Below are positions 23,059 through 34,371 of a DNA stretch of 64,000 nucleotides, piece after piece. Source of the DNA: Magnolia sinica (lineage: Eukaryota > Streptophyta > Magnoliopsida > Magnoliales > Magnoliaceae); assembly GCF_029962835.1 (NCBI RefSeq), contig NC_080584.1, forward strand, positions 79,450,862 through 79,514,861, in the 5' to 3' direction. Under the pieces are notes generated by a model. It worked only from the letters and a program-made list of their open reading frames with translations, had not been told where the DNA came from and searched no databases. The position numbers and the translations under genes are program-made. The number at the start of each line of letters is the position of its first letter. Position 1 is the stretch's first letter.

Positions 23059-23859
23059 CTTGCTTCCCTTGGCCATCTAAACACAAAGAAGATTGTGTTT
23101 TCTTCCTTCAAAGCGTTGTTTGCACTGCCCCGCCCAGGAAGAAAAAAGTATCAATTTCCTGGTATGTTCTTCATTTTCTTACACCTCTGATTTTTCTCTT
23201 CATTTTCTTACTGTTCTTCATTGTTTTCACACAACTTTCTTCTAATTAACATTCTGGGGATTAGAAGCCTTGAGTTTTTTTTTTTTCTTGCCCAACTGAG
23301 TCACAAGTCTGTATAAGGGGGCTCATCTACATGCCACTACACATGCCAAAGTAGCCCACGTGCAAGATTTTAGAGTCATCCGCTAGCTGGCTTCCCACTA
23401 TTTAGATGGATGGGAACAAAAGATAAGGCTAGTCTAATTATCAGGTGGTCCAAATCAGTGGCTACAAATATCAGGAATGTTTTTCTAAGCCATGTGGTTG
23501 TTTTTAATACCTCTGCCACATGTTGTATTTTTACGACACATATCAATCATGCTGAAGACCCAACTAATGGACGGCTTGGATCTTGCACCAACATGAACCA
23601 CTGGCACATGGGGCGTGTAGGTGCTCAAGATTTGGTTCTATCAACTTCTAATATGTTTTGAATATTTAAGTATTCCATTAATACTATAAATTTTAATTTT
23701 ATATGATCAAACGTTGCTAAAGTCATAGTTATTATGGATCCCAGTTGGAGAGGTTTGAATTCATAATTAGCAATTTACTACAATCAAAAGTTCTTAAATG
23801 TTAGGGTAGACTTAATTAATTCATTTTCCAAATTGTTAGATTAGCACATAGATGCTTTA

Positions 23860-25200
23860 GCTCCGCCCAGTTCAACCCTATTCATATAGTGAACAATCCA
23901 AATCTCCGAAGGTGGGCTGGGCATTAGACTACTGAAAGACATCATCTCGGCCCTCCGCTTGAAGTTGGCGTGGTCAGTGAAGTTCGGCTCGGCCTCCAGT
24001 CTTTGCGGCGTTTTCAGCATAGCAAAATACTCCCTACATCTCAACTCAGAGGAGCAAGGTAGTCTACTTTCGGCTCCATCCCCTTTGTGGAAGAGCATCA
24101 GGATCAGATGCCCCTTCTCCTTTCCTCGGTTCAGTCTAAGCTTGGGCAAGGTAGAAGGAATTTGTGGTTCTCTAATTGGACTGGGTTGGGGCCGCTAATC
24201 GACCTGGTCGCGAACCCAGTTCCTTTGGCCCTGTACTAGATGCAAGTGTGTGAGTTCCTAGGGAAGGATGGGCCCCTTCCTCCATCCTTTGCCTCTCTTT
24301 TCTTGCCGCAATGGGTGTTGGAATGTACTTGTAGGGTGGTTTTTGTGTGTCAGATGAGTCAAAACCCATCTTCTGGCCGTTCTAGCCTTCCGGTTCCTTC
24401 TTTGTCAAATCTACCTGGGGTTTGTGCAGAGAAGCAGCGTAGAGGGTTTGACATGCGAAGATGCTGCCGGAAATTTCAGTTAATGTCTAGAGAGTGCGGA
24501 AGAATGCAATTCTGATGGATGAAACAGTCCAAACCGGAGGCATTCCGCTAGCTTCCAAATGTGCTTGCTGCGTGGGGAATCCGCTCGTCCATCCAGCTTG
24601 TGAGTCCTTGCATCATCTCTTCCTTCAGAGCAATCTGACGGGGACAGTTTAGGGGCATTTCTAGTCTATTTTCAGGCTCCCTTCCTTGCCTAGTCTCTCT
24701 GTGCAACATTGGCTTCGGTTCTGGTGGCATTCCCAGCCATCTTCGGGCCTGCTTCATATCATTGGAGGGCTGGCCCCTTGCTTCATCTTGTGGGAGATCT
24801 GGATTTCCAGAAATGCCTCAAAAAATGATGGGATTCCCCCGTTGGCAGCCAGGATCATAGCTCGGGTTACGTGGAGGTTGTCTTCATCTTCCTCGTTAAC
24901 CCACGCCAATTCAGTTCAACTAGTGGCCAATTTTTTGGCTTTCCGTGATCGGGTAACGTTGATTCTTTTAGCCCAAGGGCCCATTTCAAGTTGGTGAAAT
25001 GGAGAAGGCATAAATGCGGTTGGGTCAAACTCAACGTTGACGGGTCAGTTAGAGGCAACCTAGGACGGCCTTGCCTATTGTAGAGCTATGGGATTAGTAA
25101 ACGTTGAAGTAGAGTCGAATTCCATGTTGGTGGTGGGGCTCCTAAATGGGACTGGTGTTGGATGTATTAGATGTAGAGGATAGAAAGATTTAAGTGTTGA
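23860..25200 (+). pseudogene. LINE (non-LTR) retrotransposon ORF2 3' remnant
   Basis: Broken pieces of the C-terminal half of a plant LINE ORF2 can be read in changing plus-strand frames. First is the post-RT region (ALRLKLAWSVKFGSASSL...IAKYSLH). Next is LWFSNWTGLGPLIDL, the usual zinc-binding-region lead-in. Then comes ILWEIWISRNASKNDG (24810-24860), and finally an RNase H start (CGWVKLNVDGSVRGN, about 25020) and VEVESNSMLVVGLLNG (about 25110). At least three frame changes make it non-functional. No poly(A) tail was found to fix the 3' end. Confidence 0.75.
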
Positions 25201-26509
25201 AGGCTAGGTCAGCTTTTTCCCATGTTCCTAGGGAAGGGATCGGTCTAGCAGATGTTATAGCCCGAATGGGTCCGAGCAACATTTCTCCTTTCGTACGAAG
25301 GACCCTTCCGATCTTCCTCCCCACATCAAGGGGCTGATATTTCTGGACAAAGTGTGCCTTGGTAGCATTAGGGAGGAGTTTGTGTCAGTCCAAGTCCGGC
25401 CTTAGTCATGTCCATAGCTATATTTCCATTTTCCCTACATGATAGGCTCCCCGGGTCTTTTTTCCTCGGTCTCTGTACATGGTTTCTACTTATATGATAT
25501 AATAAATATAACAAATACTTATTCATCATCAGCATCTTTTCAGCGTGTTGGAGTCGATGATGATAATATTATTATACTTGGATATTTTCTTTTTTTATTA
25601 CAATGCATATTTCTTATGTTCTCTATTAAATTTTCTTAAATCTCCCACATCTTTTATATATTTTTCTTACCTTCAATGAAATGAACAAGTTACAAATTCC
25701 ACAACGTAGACTCGTATTTAACATGATATTAATGCCATGTGGTGTTGATCATGATTGTCCATCTTCCCATGTCTCCCTTCGCTTCTTCACCTCCAACACC
25801 ACTAATCGGTCTGAGTATGTTGCAACCAGATCTTGAGCCAGCATCTCTCCCTTCATTGATTGCCGCTGCACACCACCACATCAAATGCCACCAAATCTAT
25901 CATTACTCAAACTCATCTATATCTCCCTAGTAGCACTCATCATACCAAATGACTAAGGTGCCTAGAAGTTGTATCATCTTTTCAAAAACCTTTGTTTTGC
26001 AATTGTCTACTTTCTATCATTTTTGCACCCATAAAAAAAGCCACGATTTCCTAGCATGTTCCTAATTTTCCATTTTTTTTTTTGAAGGCGTATGTGGATT
26101 CATGGAAATAAATGGGAGGAGAACATTACTTTTGGTGATACCCAGTTTTCGTTGATTTCAAAGCCTTTCCTTTAGAAAATTTTGAGAAACACTATTTCCA
26201 CTAATCTTTGTTGAAAAATAAATGAAATTATTTTTCCACTTCCACTCCTAAGAAATTCATTTTCTCATGATGAAAGGAAAACGGGTTTCTCAAGGGCTAC
26301 TGCTAAGAACTTCATCTTCTTGTGATGAAAGGAAAATGGGTTTGTCAAGGGTTAAGCCCAAACATACCACCATCTATATTCAATCTCCTCACATGTGCCA
26401 ATGAGCCAATGAGCCATTGCCCATCTTTAGTTATGCAATACATACACCCCACATTTGTAAGGTGTCCCACATGTACTAACATGCCAACATGTGACATAAT
26501 GGTCCTAAT
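25201..26509. other. Intergenic DNA, possible fifth module trace
   Basis: Bases 25985-26070 contain 'caattgtctactttctatcatttttgc' followed by 'aaaaaaagccacgatttcctagcatgttcct', matching the leader of module copy 3 (19015-19075). Near 26250-26340 a ~65-bp stretch is tandemly doubled ('ctt..tgatgaaaggaaaa.gggttt.tcaaggg'). No gene is seen. Confidence 0.45.
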
Positions 26510-26750
26510 TCTAATAATTGTCAGATATCTATGTCCCTGGTACACCATTAATATAGAATTTTTTTTTTTCAAAATTCGTAATTACCAAAAATAACAAAAT
26601 TCTAAATATAATAAAAATTCTATTTCTAATAAAACTCTTCTAAAATTTAATTTTTAAAAATAAAAATTTCAAATAAAGTTTTGTTAGAAGAGTCCTAGCA
26701 CAATTACAAATTGTTTCTAAAAAAGAAGAAAATCTAAAACTCTAAAAGTA
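26510..26750. repeat. AT-rich block homologous to 9035-9240
   Basis: The same order of words is shared over about 200 bp (TACACCATTAATATAGAA, TAATTACCAAAAATAA, AAATTTCAAATAAA, ACAATTACAAATTGTTT). The identity of the repeat is unknown. At 9035 it lies just beyond the Athila LTR and upstream of module copy 1. Confidence 0.6.
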
Positions 26751-27049
26751 AGAAAATATTAAAAAATTTGGAATTATTAAATATAGTAAATTTTCCTTAA
26801 ATTTTCGTTTTTAAGCTGAAAGTTTGTGTTTTCTGATGAAACAGATGGATGCAACCCACTTTGTGGGTCGATTCACCTCAGATGGCCCGTTTCAATAAAG
26901 ACTGATAGGTTATGTACTCCGTAATAGTACCTGGATCAAAAGTTATGACCAATTTACAGTCCACCTTCTTTTGGTTCAACCATGATAGGAATGTATCTAT
27001 GCCATTTTATACATCATACCCCTTCACTTGAAAGAAACTCGTCCTCTAG

Positions 27050-27960
27050 TTACTCAATGGGCTTTGATCATGGTACTCAAATAATTTCTGACGCCGATGT
27101 TTATCAGCATCTTCCTTATAGTTGCATTAGGCTCTTGAGCTGAAAGAATATATGTACTCACACTTTCTTTGAATTGATTCATGCTCTCTTTGAGTTAACT
27201 AGTATGGATTAGTCCCTTCACATGCATGTAGTTACAAGATCTCAGATTCTTCCTAATAATGTGAGAAATTAGGCAAATTTACTCATGAAACAAGATTAAT
27301 ATGATTTTGTATATCTTGTATGGGAGCCAATTTATTAAGAAGTTCATTGAACACGATCACCTTGAACTGCTGCAACACTAGTTTCAAATCTTTTGAGATG
27401 TTCACAAGCTCCATATAATTTTCCTTTTCAACTAATACATCTACATCTCTCGTCTCCTCAAATTGTTTAACGAAATCATGTTTGGGTATGAGAGACTGTA
27501 CCTCAACTTTAGAAGTCTTGGGTTGGTTCTCTGTTCCCATAAGTACGAGGATAATTTTTCTACCATCTTTAATAAATAGAAATATGTTATCCCGACCTCT
27601 ATGCATAGCATTAATATTATTATATCATGGTCGACTGGGTAGTATGTGACATGCCTCCATATCAACTACATCGCATACTACTTCGTCTTTATAATATCTA
27701 TCAATCGAAAAAGAAATAGTGCACTATTTAGTTACTTTTATTTCGCTGACCTTCTTAATTCAATCAATCATATATGGATAGGGATGACGCTTTGTCTTTA
27801 ATTGTAACTTTACCACCATGACCTTCTTAATCCAACTTATTGTATATGGATAAGGATGACGATTTGTCTTTAATTGTCTGATATGTATTTCCCTATTACA
27901 CCTTATTTTACAGTTTACCAAATTGCATCTAATTGCAACGTGATGCCCACATTCTATCAA
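27050..27960 (-). pseudogene. Ty3/gypsy protease-to-RT linker remnant
   Basis: Broken minus-strand frames give, in order: KTKRHPYPYMIDWIKKV (a retropepsin segment), CDVVDMEACHI (the end of the protease), then NAMHRGRDNIFLFIKDGRKI (27560-27610), and finally FNELLNKLAPIQDIQNHI (about 27300-27350). The last segment is the region leading into RT in chromovirus-like gypsy elements. A segment of about 65 bp is doubled (27760-27880). No RT motif follows, so only this piece survives. This is a different gypsy lineage from Athila A and B. Confidence 0.75.
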
Positions 27961-29073
27961 AACTCATATATGAGCCAAGAATGCTGGTTCTAGGCCATGG
28001 GAGTAGACTAGGTGGTAACACCGATTGTGGTGGGGCCACCATGATAATGTGTTATATATCAATGCAGTCCATCCGTTTTTCCAGCCAATTTTAGGACGTA
28101 CTACCAAATTTAAGCATATGCAAATCTCATGTGGACCGCACCACAGGAAACAGTGGTATTAATTGCACACCATTAAAAACTTCCTACGATCTACTATAAG
28201 AAAATATGTAATGTTTATTTGCCATTGGTTAAAGAGACTTGGATGTAGGGAACATACAAATATTAGCTTAATTCAAAACTTTTGGTGTCTACGGAAGCTT
28301 TTTATAATTATTCATCACTTTTTACAGTACTGTAGTCAGAGATGTTAATATGCTTAAGTTTTGGAATAACATCTTGAAATGAATCAAGACAACCGATGGA
28401 CAACATTAATATATAATACATTCTTCAGAGTGGCCCCACACTGTAAGAAAACAACACCGAAGTGTTACCAGGTAACAGCTAATCCACTCCAATCTCCCCC
28501 ACCTGACCTAAGCAACGTAACAGCTAATCGGCTCCAATGTACCCCACCTGACCTAAGCAAGGTAGGGTCCAACGTGATGATTGTGAGAAATTCACTCAAA
28601 CCATCTATTTTTCTATATTACGTCAGTACATGAGACTAAAAATAGACAGATACAAAACTCAAGGTTACCACATGAAAGGAAAAAGTGGGGAGGGAAAAGC
28701 CTACGGTTGAATTCTTCTTAGGGTCCAGGTTGATGTTTATATGCCATGCAAACCGTTCATAATATCATTTCCACTGTTATGAGGGGAAAACAAAAACATA
28801 TTACCCTGGAAAAAAACATCCAGGACCCCACTTATGTTTTAACGGTGGGCGCTAAAGCCCTACTGTTTACAGTTATTTGGTCAATTCACAAACTTAAGTT
28901 TTGGATTTATTTTATTATCAGTGTTATTATTATTATTTTGGCATTTTCTAAAATGATTTAGAAAATGAAGGAACCGGTGTGGATTTCTCACAAACATCGG
29001 GCCGAACCCGGCTGCAGAACTTCATGCTCCCCGTGGCAGGCAATCCGTGTTCTGAGCCCTAGCACCTCCATTG
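27961..29073. repeat. Composite of Mutator-type MITE pieces, no gene
   Basis: From about 28010 the DNA reads like the inside of the local MITE family ('ggtggggccaccatgataatgtgttatat', 'ccgcaccacaggaaacagtgg', 'gtaatgtttatttgccattgg'). At 28472 and 28517 a ~45-bp unit beginning GTAACAGCTAATC is tandemly repeated, perhaps two element ends side by side. Ends could not be paired with confidence. Confidence 0.5.
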
Positions 29074-29634
29074 GGAAACGGATTGCTTGGTATGACACAC
29101 ACCACACCGACTTGTGGGGTTGATGTCATCAGGATTTATGGGACCCATCATGATGTATGTGTTATATCCACACCATCCATCCATTATATTAGATGATCAT
29201 TTTAGGACATGCGCAGGAAAAAGAGTTAGATCCGAAGTTCAAGTGGACCGCACCACAGAAAGCAGTGGGGATTGAACATCTACAATTGAAGACTTCTCAG
29301 GGGCCACAGAAGTTTTGGATAATCTGATATTTTTTGACCCTTCATCCAGGTCGGTGTGACATTATGAACAGATTGGATGACAAATAAATATTATGGTGGG
29401 CACTAGGTGAAAATCATTGTCCCCATTGCTTTTTTGGGTGTGGTCCACTTGAGTGTTTGATTTACCAAATTTTTGGGCTCAAGACCTAAAATGATCTCTC
29501 CAAATTGATGGACAGTGTGGATATAAACATAGTCTTGTTGGGGCCCACAGAACTTGGTGACAACAACCTACAGTGGAAGTCGTGGCTTTGGATATGTTTT
29601 AAGAACTTGGTGCCACACCACACAATCCGGTTCC
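29074..29634. mobile_element. Mutator-type MITE, ~561 bp
   Basis: Left end GGAAACGGATTG; the right end is the inverse of GGAACCGGATTGTG. The similarity continues into 'tggt.tg.cac'. The flanks are 'acctccattg' and 'cctccgatgg', which look like a decayed 9-10-bp duplication. No coding capacity. Confidence 0.6.
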
Positions 29635-30211
29635 CCTCCGATGGGGCAACAAAGTGCATCTAGGAGTGTAATTTAGACATCCAGTCCGTTATTTATTTTG
29701 ATGACACTTTTAGATGTCCTTGCTCGATCTACATCAAGGCCCATAAACTGATCGGGTAGACGGCAGACGTACAAAAATACATGTTGCCTTAAAATTTTTA
29801 TTAATGATCTTAATTCATGGTTGGCACCCCATATCTATTGGTCCACAGTAATCATTGGTGGACCCACGTTTAGCCTCACAGAGGAACTCGCTCTACTGGA
29901 TTACAATACGAATCCTTATTTGATCATGGATACATGGATATGTGCAGAGCCGTGACCCAGCAATCCATAACTGTTGATAGATGATTTTTTATTATTTTTG
30001 GGTTAGCTTGTTAGTACACACCCATGTCAGTACACATCAGTTGAGCTATGGATCCCAGCCGTGGGTGCAACGGTTGATAGATGATGTTCTCACTGTTGTG
30101 GGCCAGAAATGAAATAAATAAATAACATTGACATTTAAAGATCCCAGCCGTGGGTGCGTTTTGTTAAACCACGTATCAAGCTAAGTAGTGCAACCAAACG
30201 CAGGGTTCCAG
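29635..30211. other. Intergenic DNA between MITEs
   Basis: No gene. A near-repeat 'gatcccagccgtgggtgc..' occurs at 30051 and 30142 (about 90 bp apart) with 'cggttgatagatgat' between them. Confidence 0.5.
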
Positions 30212-30771
30212 CGAAGCGGATTGGCTGGTGTACTACACGCCAGCGATACATAGCTGATGTGTTGATGTCACCAAGTTTTGTAGGTCTCATCATAAGGTAT
30301 GTGTTATATCCAAACCGTCCATCCATTTAGCGAGCTTGTCATAAAGCTTAATACGAAAAATAAGAAAGAGATAAATATCAAGTGGACCACGCTACAGAAA
30401 GAAGTGGGGGATTGAATGTTTACCATTGAAACCCTTTTGGCGTAAGAAAAGTTTTGGATCAATATCATATTTGTTTTACCTCTTCATCCAGGTCTTTTTG
30501 ACCTTATGAACAGATTGGATGGAAAATAAATGTTATGGTGTGCCATAAGAATGTTTTAACGGTGAAAATCATTACGCCCGCTACTATTTTTGGTGTGGTG
30601 CACTTAATCTTTGGATCTCTCTTATTTTATATTTCAAGCCTTAAAAACTGCTTGCCAAATGGACGGACGGTTTGGATATAAAACATACCTCATTGTGGAA
30701 CCCACAGAGCTTGGAGACGTAAGCCCCCGAGCCAGTTCGGTAGTGTGTGGTACACCAGCCAATCCGCTTCC
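30212..30771. mobile_element. Mutator-type MITE, ~560 bp
   Basis: A perfect 19-bp inverted end pair: AGCGGATTGGCTGGTGTAC on the left and its reverse complement near 30750-30769. The interior is the family core ('tatgtgttatatccaaaccgtccatcc', 'ccaccacagaaa', 'aagttttggatc'). A target duplication is not evident. Confidence 0.7.
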
Positions 30772-30791
30772 CACTCAGAGGCATCTTGAGC

Positions 30792-31320
30792 GGACGCGGA
30801 TTAGATGCGAGTCAGCTACTGACGTGACGTCACCAAGTTCCGGGCCCACTATAACGTATGTGTTATATCCGCACCGTCCATCAATTTTGAGATATCATTT
30901 TAGGGTATGAGCCAAATAATGAGTCAGTTAAAAATCTGTCGTGGACCCCACCACAGAAAACAGTGGGGAGAGTGATTCCCACCGTTGAAACTATCCTAAG
31001 GCCCATCATAATGTTTATTAGAAATCGAACCTGTAAAAAAGTTAAGAAAGACATTAAATAAGGGAAAACACAAATATCAGCTTGATCTAAAACTTTTGTG
31101 GCCTTTAGAATTTTTAATGGTGGGCGACACTGTCCCACTGTTTTCTGTGCTGGGGTCCACTGGAGGTTTGGATTTAACTCAGTCTTTGGGTATTTCCCTA
31201 AAATGATCTCTTGAAATGGATGGATGCAAAACATACATCATGGTGGGACCCAAGGAACTTGGTGACGTAACTTCAGTAGCGAGTCTCGCTGCTCAACCTC
31301 TCAGTGGCTAATCCGCGCCC
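30792..31320. mobile_element. Mutator-type MITE, 529 bp, next to the NBS-LRR relic
   Basis: The ends are GGACGCGGATTAG and the inverse of GGGCGCGGATTAG. After a variable stretch the inverted similarity resumes with ACGTCACCAAGTTCC. The flanks CATCTTGAGC (30782-30791) and CATCTTTGGC (31321-31330) agree at 8 of 10 bases, as expected for a decayed 10-bp Mutator-type duplication. The element ends 140 bp before the ATG of the NBS-LRR frame and so forms most of its upstream region. Confidence 0.75.
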
Positions 31321-31460
31321 CATCTTTGGCCTCTCTTTTTTATTTTTATTTTTCCTTTCTTTTTTACTCTTTTCCTAAATGATTTCCGCATGCTCTGCAG
31401 TTGTGAGTGTGGGATTAGAAAAGTCGCCGTCAGGCTTTTCGGAAAGAAGATAGAGCACGC

Positions 31461-31991
31461 ATGGCTGGTCGAGGAGGAAACGATGTTACATTTACAAGCG
31501 AGTTAGAGAATTATTCGGACGCCATACGACATGCTGGTGAAAAGCTGTTCGAACACCTTATGAATCGGACTATTCAATTCGTCAATGTGATAGGGTGTAA
31601 TGGTGTTGGAAGATGGAGAATCATCGAATATGCAGCTCGAAAGTTGAAGGGATTTGATCTCTTCGACGTGCAGATAGAGGTAAAGATACCGAAAGGAGAT
31701 CTCAATCCTGAAAGAGTGCAGATGGAGATCGTGGAACAGTTAAAATTGACAGGCAACGTTAATCTTGATGGTGTCCAGACCAAGTCTATTGTAGCTGCAG
31801 GCGAGATCTATAAATCGTTGGTGAAGCGGACGTTCTTGCTAATTGTAGGAGATGTGAGCGGTGAAATAAAGGTGGATTTGATGGGAATTCCCCTACCCGG
31901 AGAAGCTCCATATGATTCCAAGGTCGTTTTTGTGAGAGAGAGTGATGCCGACAGTTGCTGTGCCACAATACAATGTGACCATCGACTTTGA
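31461..31991 (+). CDS. NBS part of a degenerate CNL-type resistance gene relative
   Basis: This 176-residue frame resembles the nucleotide-binding part of plant CC-NBS-LRR immune receptors, but decayed. The P-loop region reads VIGCNGVGRWRIIEYAA: the GKT/S that binds phosphate is absent. The kinase-2 region reads FLLIVGDVSGEI, with one of the two usual aspartates replaced by glycine, followed by DLMGIPLPGEAPYDSKVVF as in this family. No coiled coil of normal length precedes it. The frame runs off into a stop at 31989, while the homologous continuation (VPQYNVTIDFEKLSED) is in the next frame. So there is a frameshift or an unrecognised intron near 31940. It cannot be an active ATP switch as it stands. 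Confidence 0.8.
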   Translation: MAGRGGNDVTFTSELENYSDAIRHAGEKLFEHLMNRTIQFVNVIGCNGVGRWRIIEYAARKLKGFDLFDVQIEVKIPKGDLNPERVQMEIVEQLKLTGNVNLDGVQTKSIVAAGEIYKSLVKRTFLLIVGDVSGEIKVDLMGIPLPGEAPYDSKVVFVRESDADSCCATIQCDHRL

Positions 31992-34371
31992 GAAGTTGTC
32001 CGAAGACATGTTACTCGAAGAGGCCAGTGATGTGTCCCATTCTACTGGCATCCAGGGCTACTTTGCTCCTGAAACCATTCTCTACTGCTTGCTGTTCTTC
32101 TGGTTTTTCTCAATTTCTCAATATAGTATGTATTATGTGACAAGGATTTGGAGGGCGGAGGGTGTTATTATTAGAAGGGAGATAGAGGAAGATGAAGAAT
32201 ATGATTCCATGCTTGCGGAGAAGGCTCGCATTCTACTGAGAGAGTTCGAGTTTCGTTCTCTGATTCAATTAACTGAAAGCCAAACACATTGGCAACTGCC
32301 GGATTGGGCCATGGAGAATGATCGTGGTCGTGATCTAGCAAATGCTTTAACTCATGGGAGATACAGGATTTACTTACCACCGAAGAGGAAATTATTGGAC
32401 ACCTATTGGCCAACGGAACTCCCTCTAGAATGCCACAAACTCTCCGCTCTACAGCTTGGGGGGTGGAATTATTTCCACTCCGATTTCGAAATCGTCATAC
32501 CAGACCCTTTTTTTAAGCAAATGCAGGGCCTTCGAGTCCTGCGTCTTGATCAACTAAGTATCAAATCTCTGCCCTCCTCCATCGCCTGCTTGCACAATCT
32601 CAGACTTCTTGGTATATCTCAATGCCAACACTTAAACTCTCTCCCCACTTCCATTCAAGCTCTTTACAATCTCGAGTTCCTTTATGTTGAACAATGTTCT
32701 TCTTTCGAAACAATGCCAGATGAGTGCTTTCGACAAATGACCAACCTTCAATTTCTCAAACTCTATAGAACGAGCATCAGGTCACTGCCTTCCTCTGTTT
32801 CCAAGCTACACACCATCCATCAACTCAACTTAACAGAATCCCCCTCTTTATTGAAAATCCCAAATGAGACCTTCGAATGTATGGAGCGGCTTCAGGTTCT
32901 TAGCTTGATCGGTGCTTCTAATCTAGAATCTCTGCCATCCTCTCTCTCCAAGTTGGTCAATCTTAGGCAACTCCTGCTAGCGAACTGTTCTTCCCTAAAG
33001 ATGAAGTTGCTGCCGCATTTGCAAAAGCTCTCCGCACTCAAGGAGCTTGATATCGAAAACTGTAATTCCCTGGAAGATATTGAGGATCTTTCTACTTCTC
33101 TTGGAAATATCTTGCCAAACCTCCGAAAGCTCTATCTTTCCGGAATCGAGGCAATTTCGCAGGTCTCCTTGAATGGCTGCCAAAGCCTAGAGTCTGTAAG
33201 CCTGAACCAGCTTACAAACCTTCGAAAGCTCAATATTTCAGGTACCAAAATCAAATGCTTTCCTGAAGATAATATGGTCGACACTAATCATCTAAGGCGC
33301 CTGGACTTCCAATGCATGAATCACCTTCAAGAAATTAAATGGGATGATCTAAGTACCGAGCTCGAATATCTCAACATCGATCAGTGCAACACGGGGGATA
33401 ATAAATGGCAGGGAGATACAGTTGGGGCTCACATAAGGGTAAGTAATTACCATCTTTTACAATCCTTGACAGCAGACTCAAAATTGTGGGGAGCAAAATG
33501 CTTCTCTCGATTCCATATATGCATCTCTCCTTGCCAAGAAGAAAAACGTCAAAGGCGATTTTTATATGCAAAAATCGGTTTCAAGACACAAATACCTAAT
33601 TTACCTTCAGAAAGCCATTTCGATAGGCATTTGGAGATCCGAGGAGGCGATACTTCCCCCCACATTTCTACTCGTTATCTTCTCATTCGAACGGAATTAT
33701 TCACTCTGTGTGACAATGCCTTCGTCCATAGATTGTCGGATTTTTGCATTGTGGATGCAATAGCAGAACTGAGAGAATGCCGGGTTGAGAGTTGCAAGAA
33801 TTTGGAGAAATTTTTTGAAGGAGTAAATCTAAGTTCTGCCGCTTTAAGTTGCCTCGAGAACGTATGGATGTCTAACCTTCCAAGGCTGAAGGGCGTGTGC
33901 GAGGGCAGATATGCGAGCAAAAGCTTCACACTCCTGAAACATATATATCTGGAGCGCTGTCCGAGACTCATTGTCGTCTTCTCGTCAGGCGTATGCTTAA
34001 CAAACCTGGAAACTCTGCATATCAAGTTCTGCACTAGACTGGAGGCAGTGTTTCGAGGGGTAGCTAAGGAAGAAGGTTCGCTCCAACGACTACACACGGT
34101 GTGTCTGTGGGAGCTACCTAAGCTGGAGAGTATTTGCAGTGACGTGTGCTTGGGGGCATTGAAGAAACTGAGAGTGGGTGGATGTCCGAAGCTGAATAAG
34201 CTTCCTCTTCAAATCTCTAATGACAATGCTGCTGCTTCTACAACTGTTATCGGTGGGGGTGGTGTTAAGGTGGAAGGCGAGTTGGTATGGTGGGCCAGCC
34301 TCAAGTTGGAAGGAGACAACATCAAGCGCCATGTCTACTTCAAAGAACGCCGACCTTTCAACAGGCGCTGA
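31945..34371 (+). CDS. ARC2-like remnant plus LRR domain of the same CNL relative
   Basis: About 808 residues, beginning at the ATG inside the overlap with the upstream frame. Residues about 1-120 correspond to the end of the NB-ARC domain: YNVTIDFEKLSEDM, then APETILYCLLFFWFF in place of the usual CFLYC.LFPED motif, then RIWRAEGVI for YWIAEGFI. The GLPL region and a clear MHD motif are missing, so part of the domain is deleted. From about residue 170 there are many leucine-rich repeats (LPSSIACLHNLRLLGISQC and similar). A C-terminal LRR block (SLERL/LPRLKGVCEG, CPRLIVVF, LPKLESIC) ends in WWASLKLEGDNIKRHVYF, the tail typical of At4g27190-like proteins. The LRR frame is open throughout, so decay of the NBS part may be recent or the LRR may still be under constraint. 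Confidence 0.82.
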   Translation: MPTVAVPQYNVTIDFEKLSEDMLLEEASDVSHSTGIQGYFAPETILYCLLFFWFFSISQYSMYYVTRIWRAEGVIIRREIEEDEEYDSMLAEKARILLREFEFRSLIQLTESQTHWQLPDWAMENDRGRDLANALTHGRYRIYLPPKRKLLDTYWPTELPLECHKLSALQLGGWNYFHSDFEIVIPDPFFKQMQGLRVLRLDQLSIKSLPSSIACLHNLRLLGISQCQHLNSLPTSIQALYNLEFLYVEQCSSFETMPDECFRQMTNLQFLKLYRTSIRSLPSSVSKLHTIHQLNLTESPSLLKIPNETFECMERLQVLSLIGASNLESLPSSLSKLVNLRQLLLANCSSLKMKLLPHLQKLSALKELDIENCNSLEDIEDLSTSLGNILPNLRKLYLSGIEAISQVSLNGCQSLESVSLNQLTNLRKLNISGTKIKCFPEDNMVDTNHLRRLDFQCMNHLQEIKWDDLSTELEYLNIDQCNTGDNKWQGDTVGAHIRVSNYHLLQSLTADSKLWGAKCFSRFHICISPCQEEKRQRRFLYAKIGFKTQIPNLPSESHFDRHLEIRGGDTSPHISTRYLLIRTELFTLCDNAFVHRLSDFCIVDAIAELRECRVESCKNLEKFFEGVNLSSAALSCLENVWMSNLPRLKGVCEGRYASKSFTLLKHIYLERCPRLIVVFSSGVCLTNLETLHIKFCTRLEAVFRGVAKEEGSLQRLHTVCLWELPKLESICSDVCLGALKKLRVGGCPKLNKLPLQISNDNAAASTTVIGGGGVKVEGELVWWASLKLEGDNIKRHVYFKERRPFNRR

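Larger units (their letters stand above)
22650..23780 (+). repeat. Repeated promoter-like module, copy 4
   Basis: Counterpart of 18330-19700, with the same ordered blocks and TATA box. It differs by a 37-bp unit present three times (22774-22880) and by lacking the SINE. After the leader there is no conserved reading frame. A LINE remnant follows at once. Confidence 0.65.
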
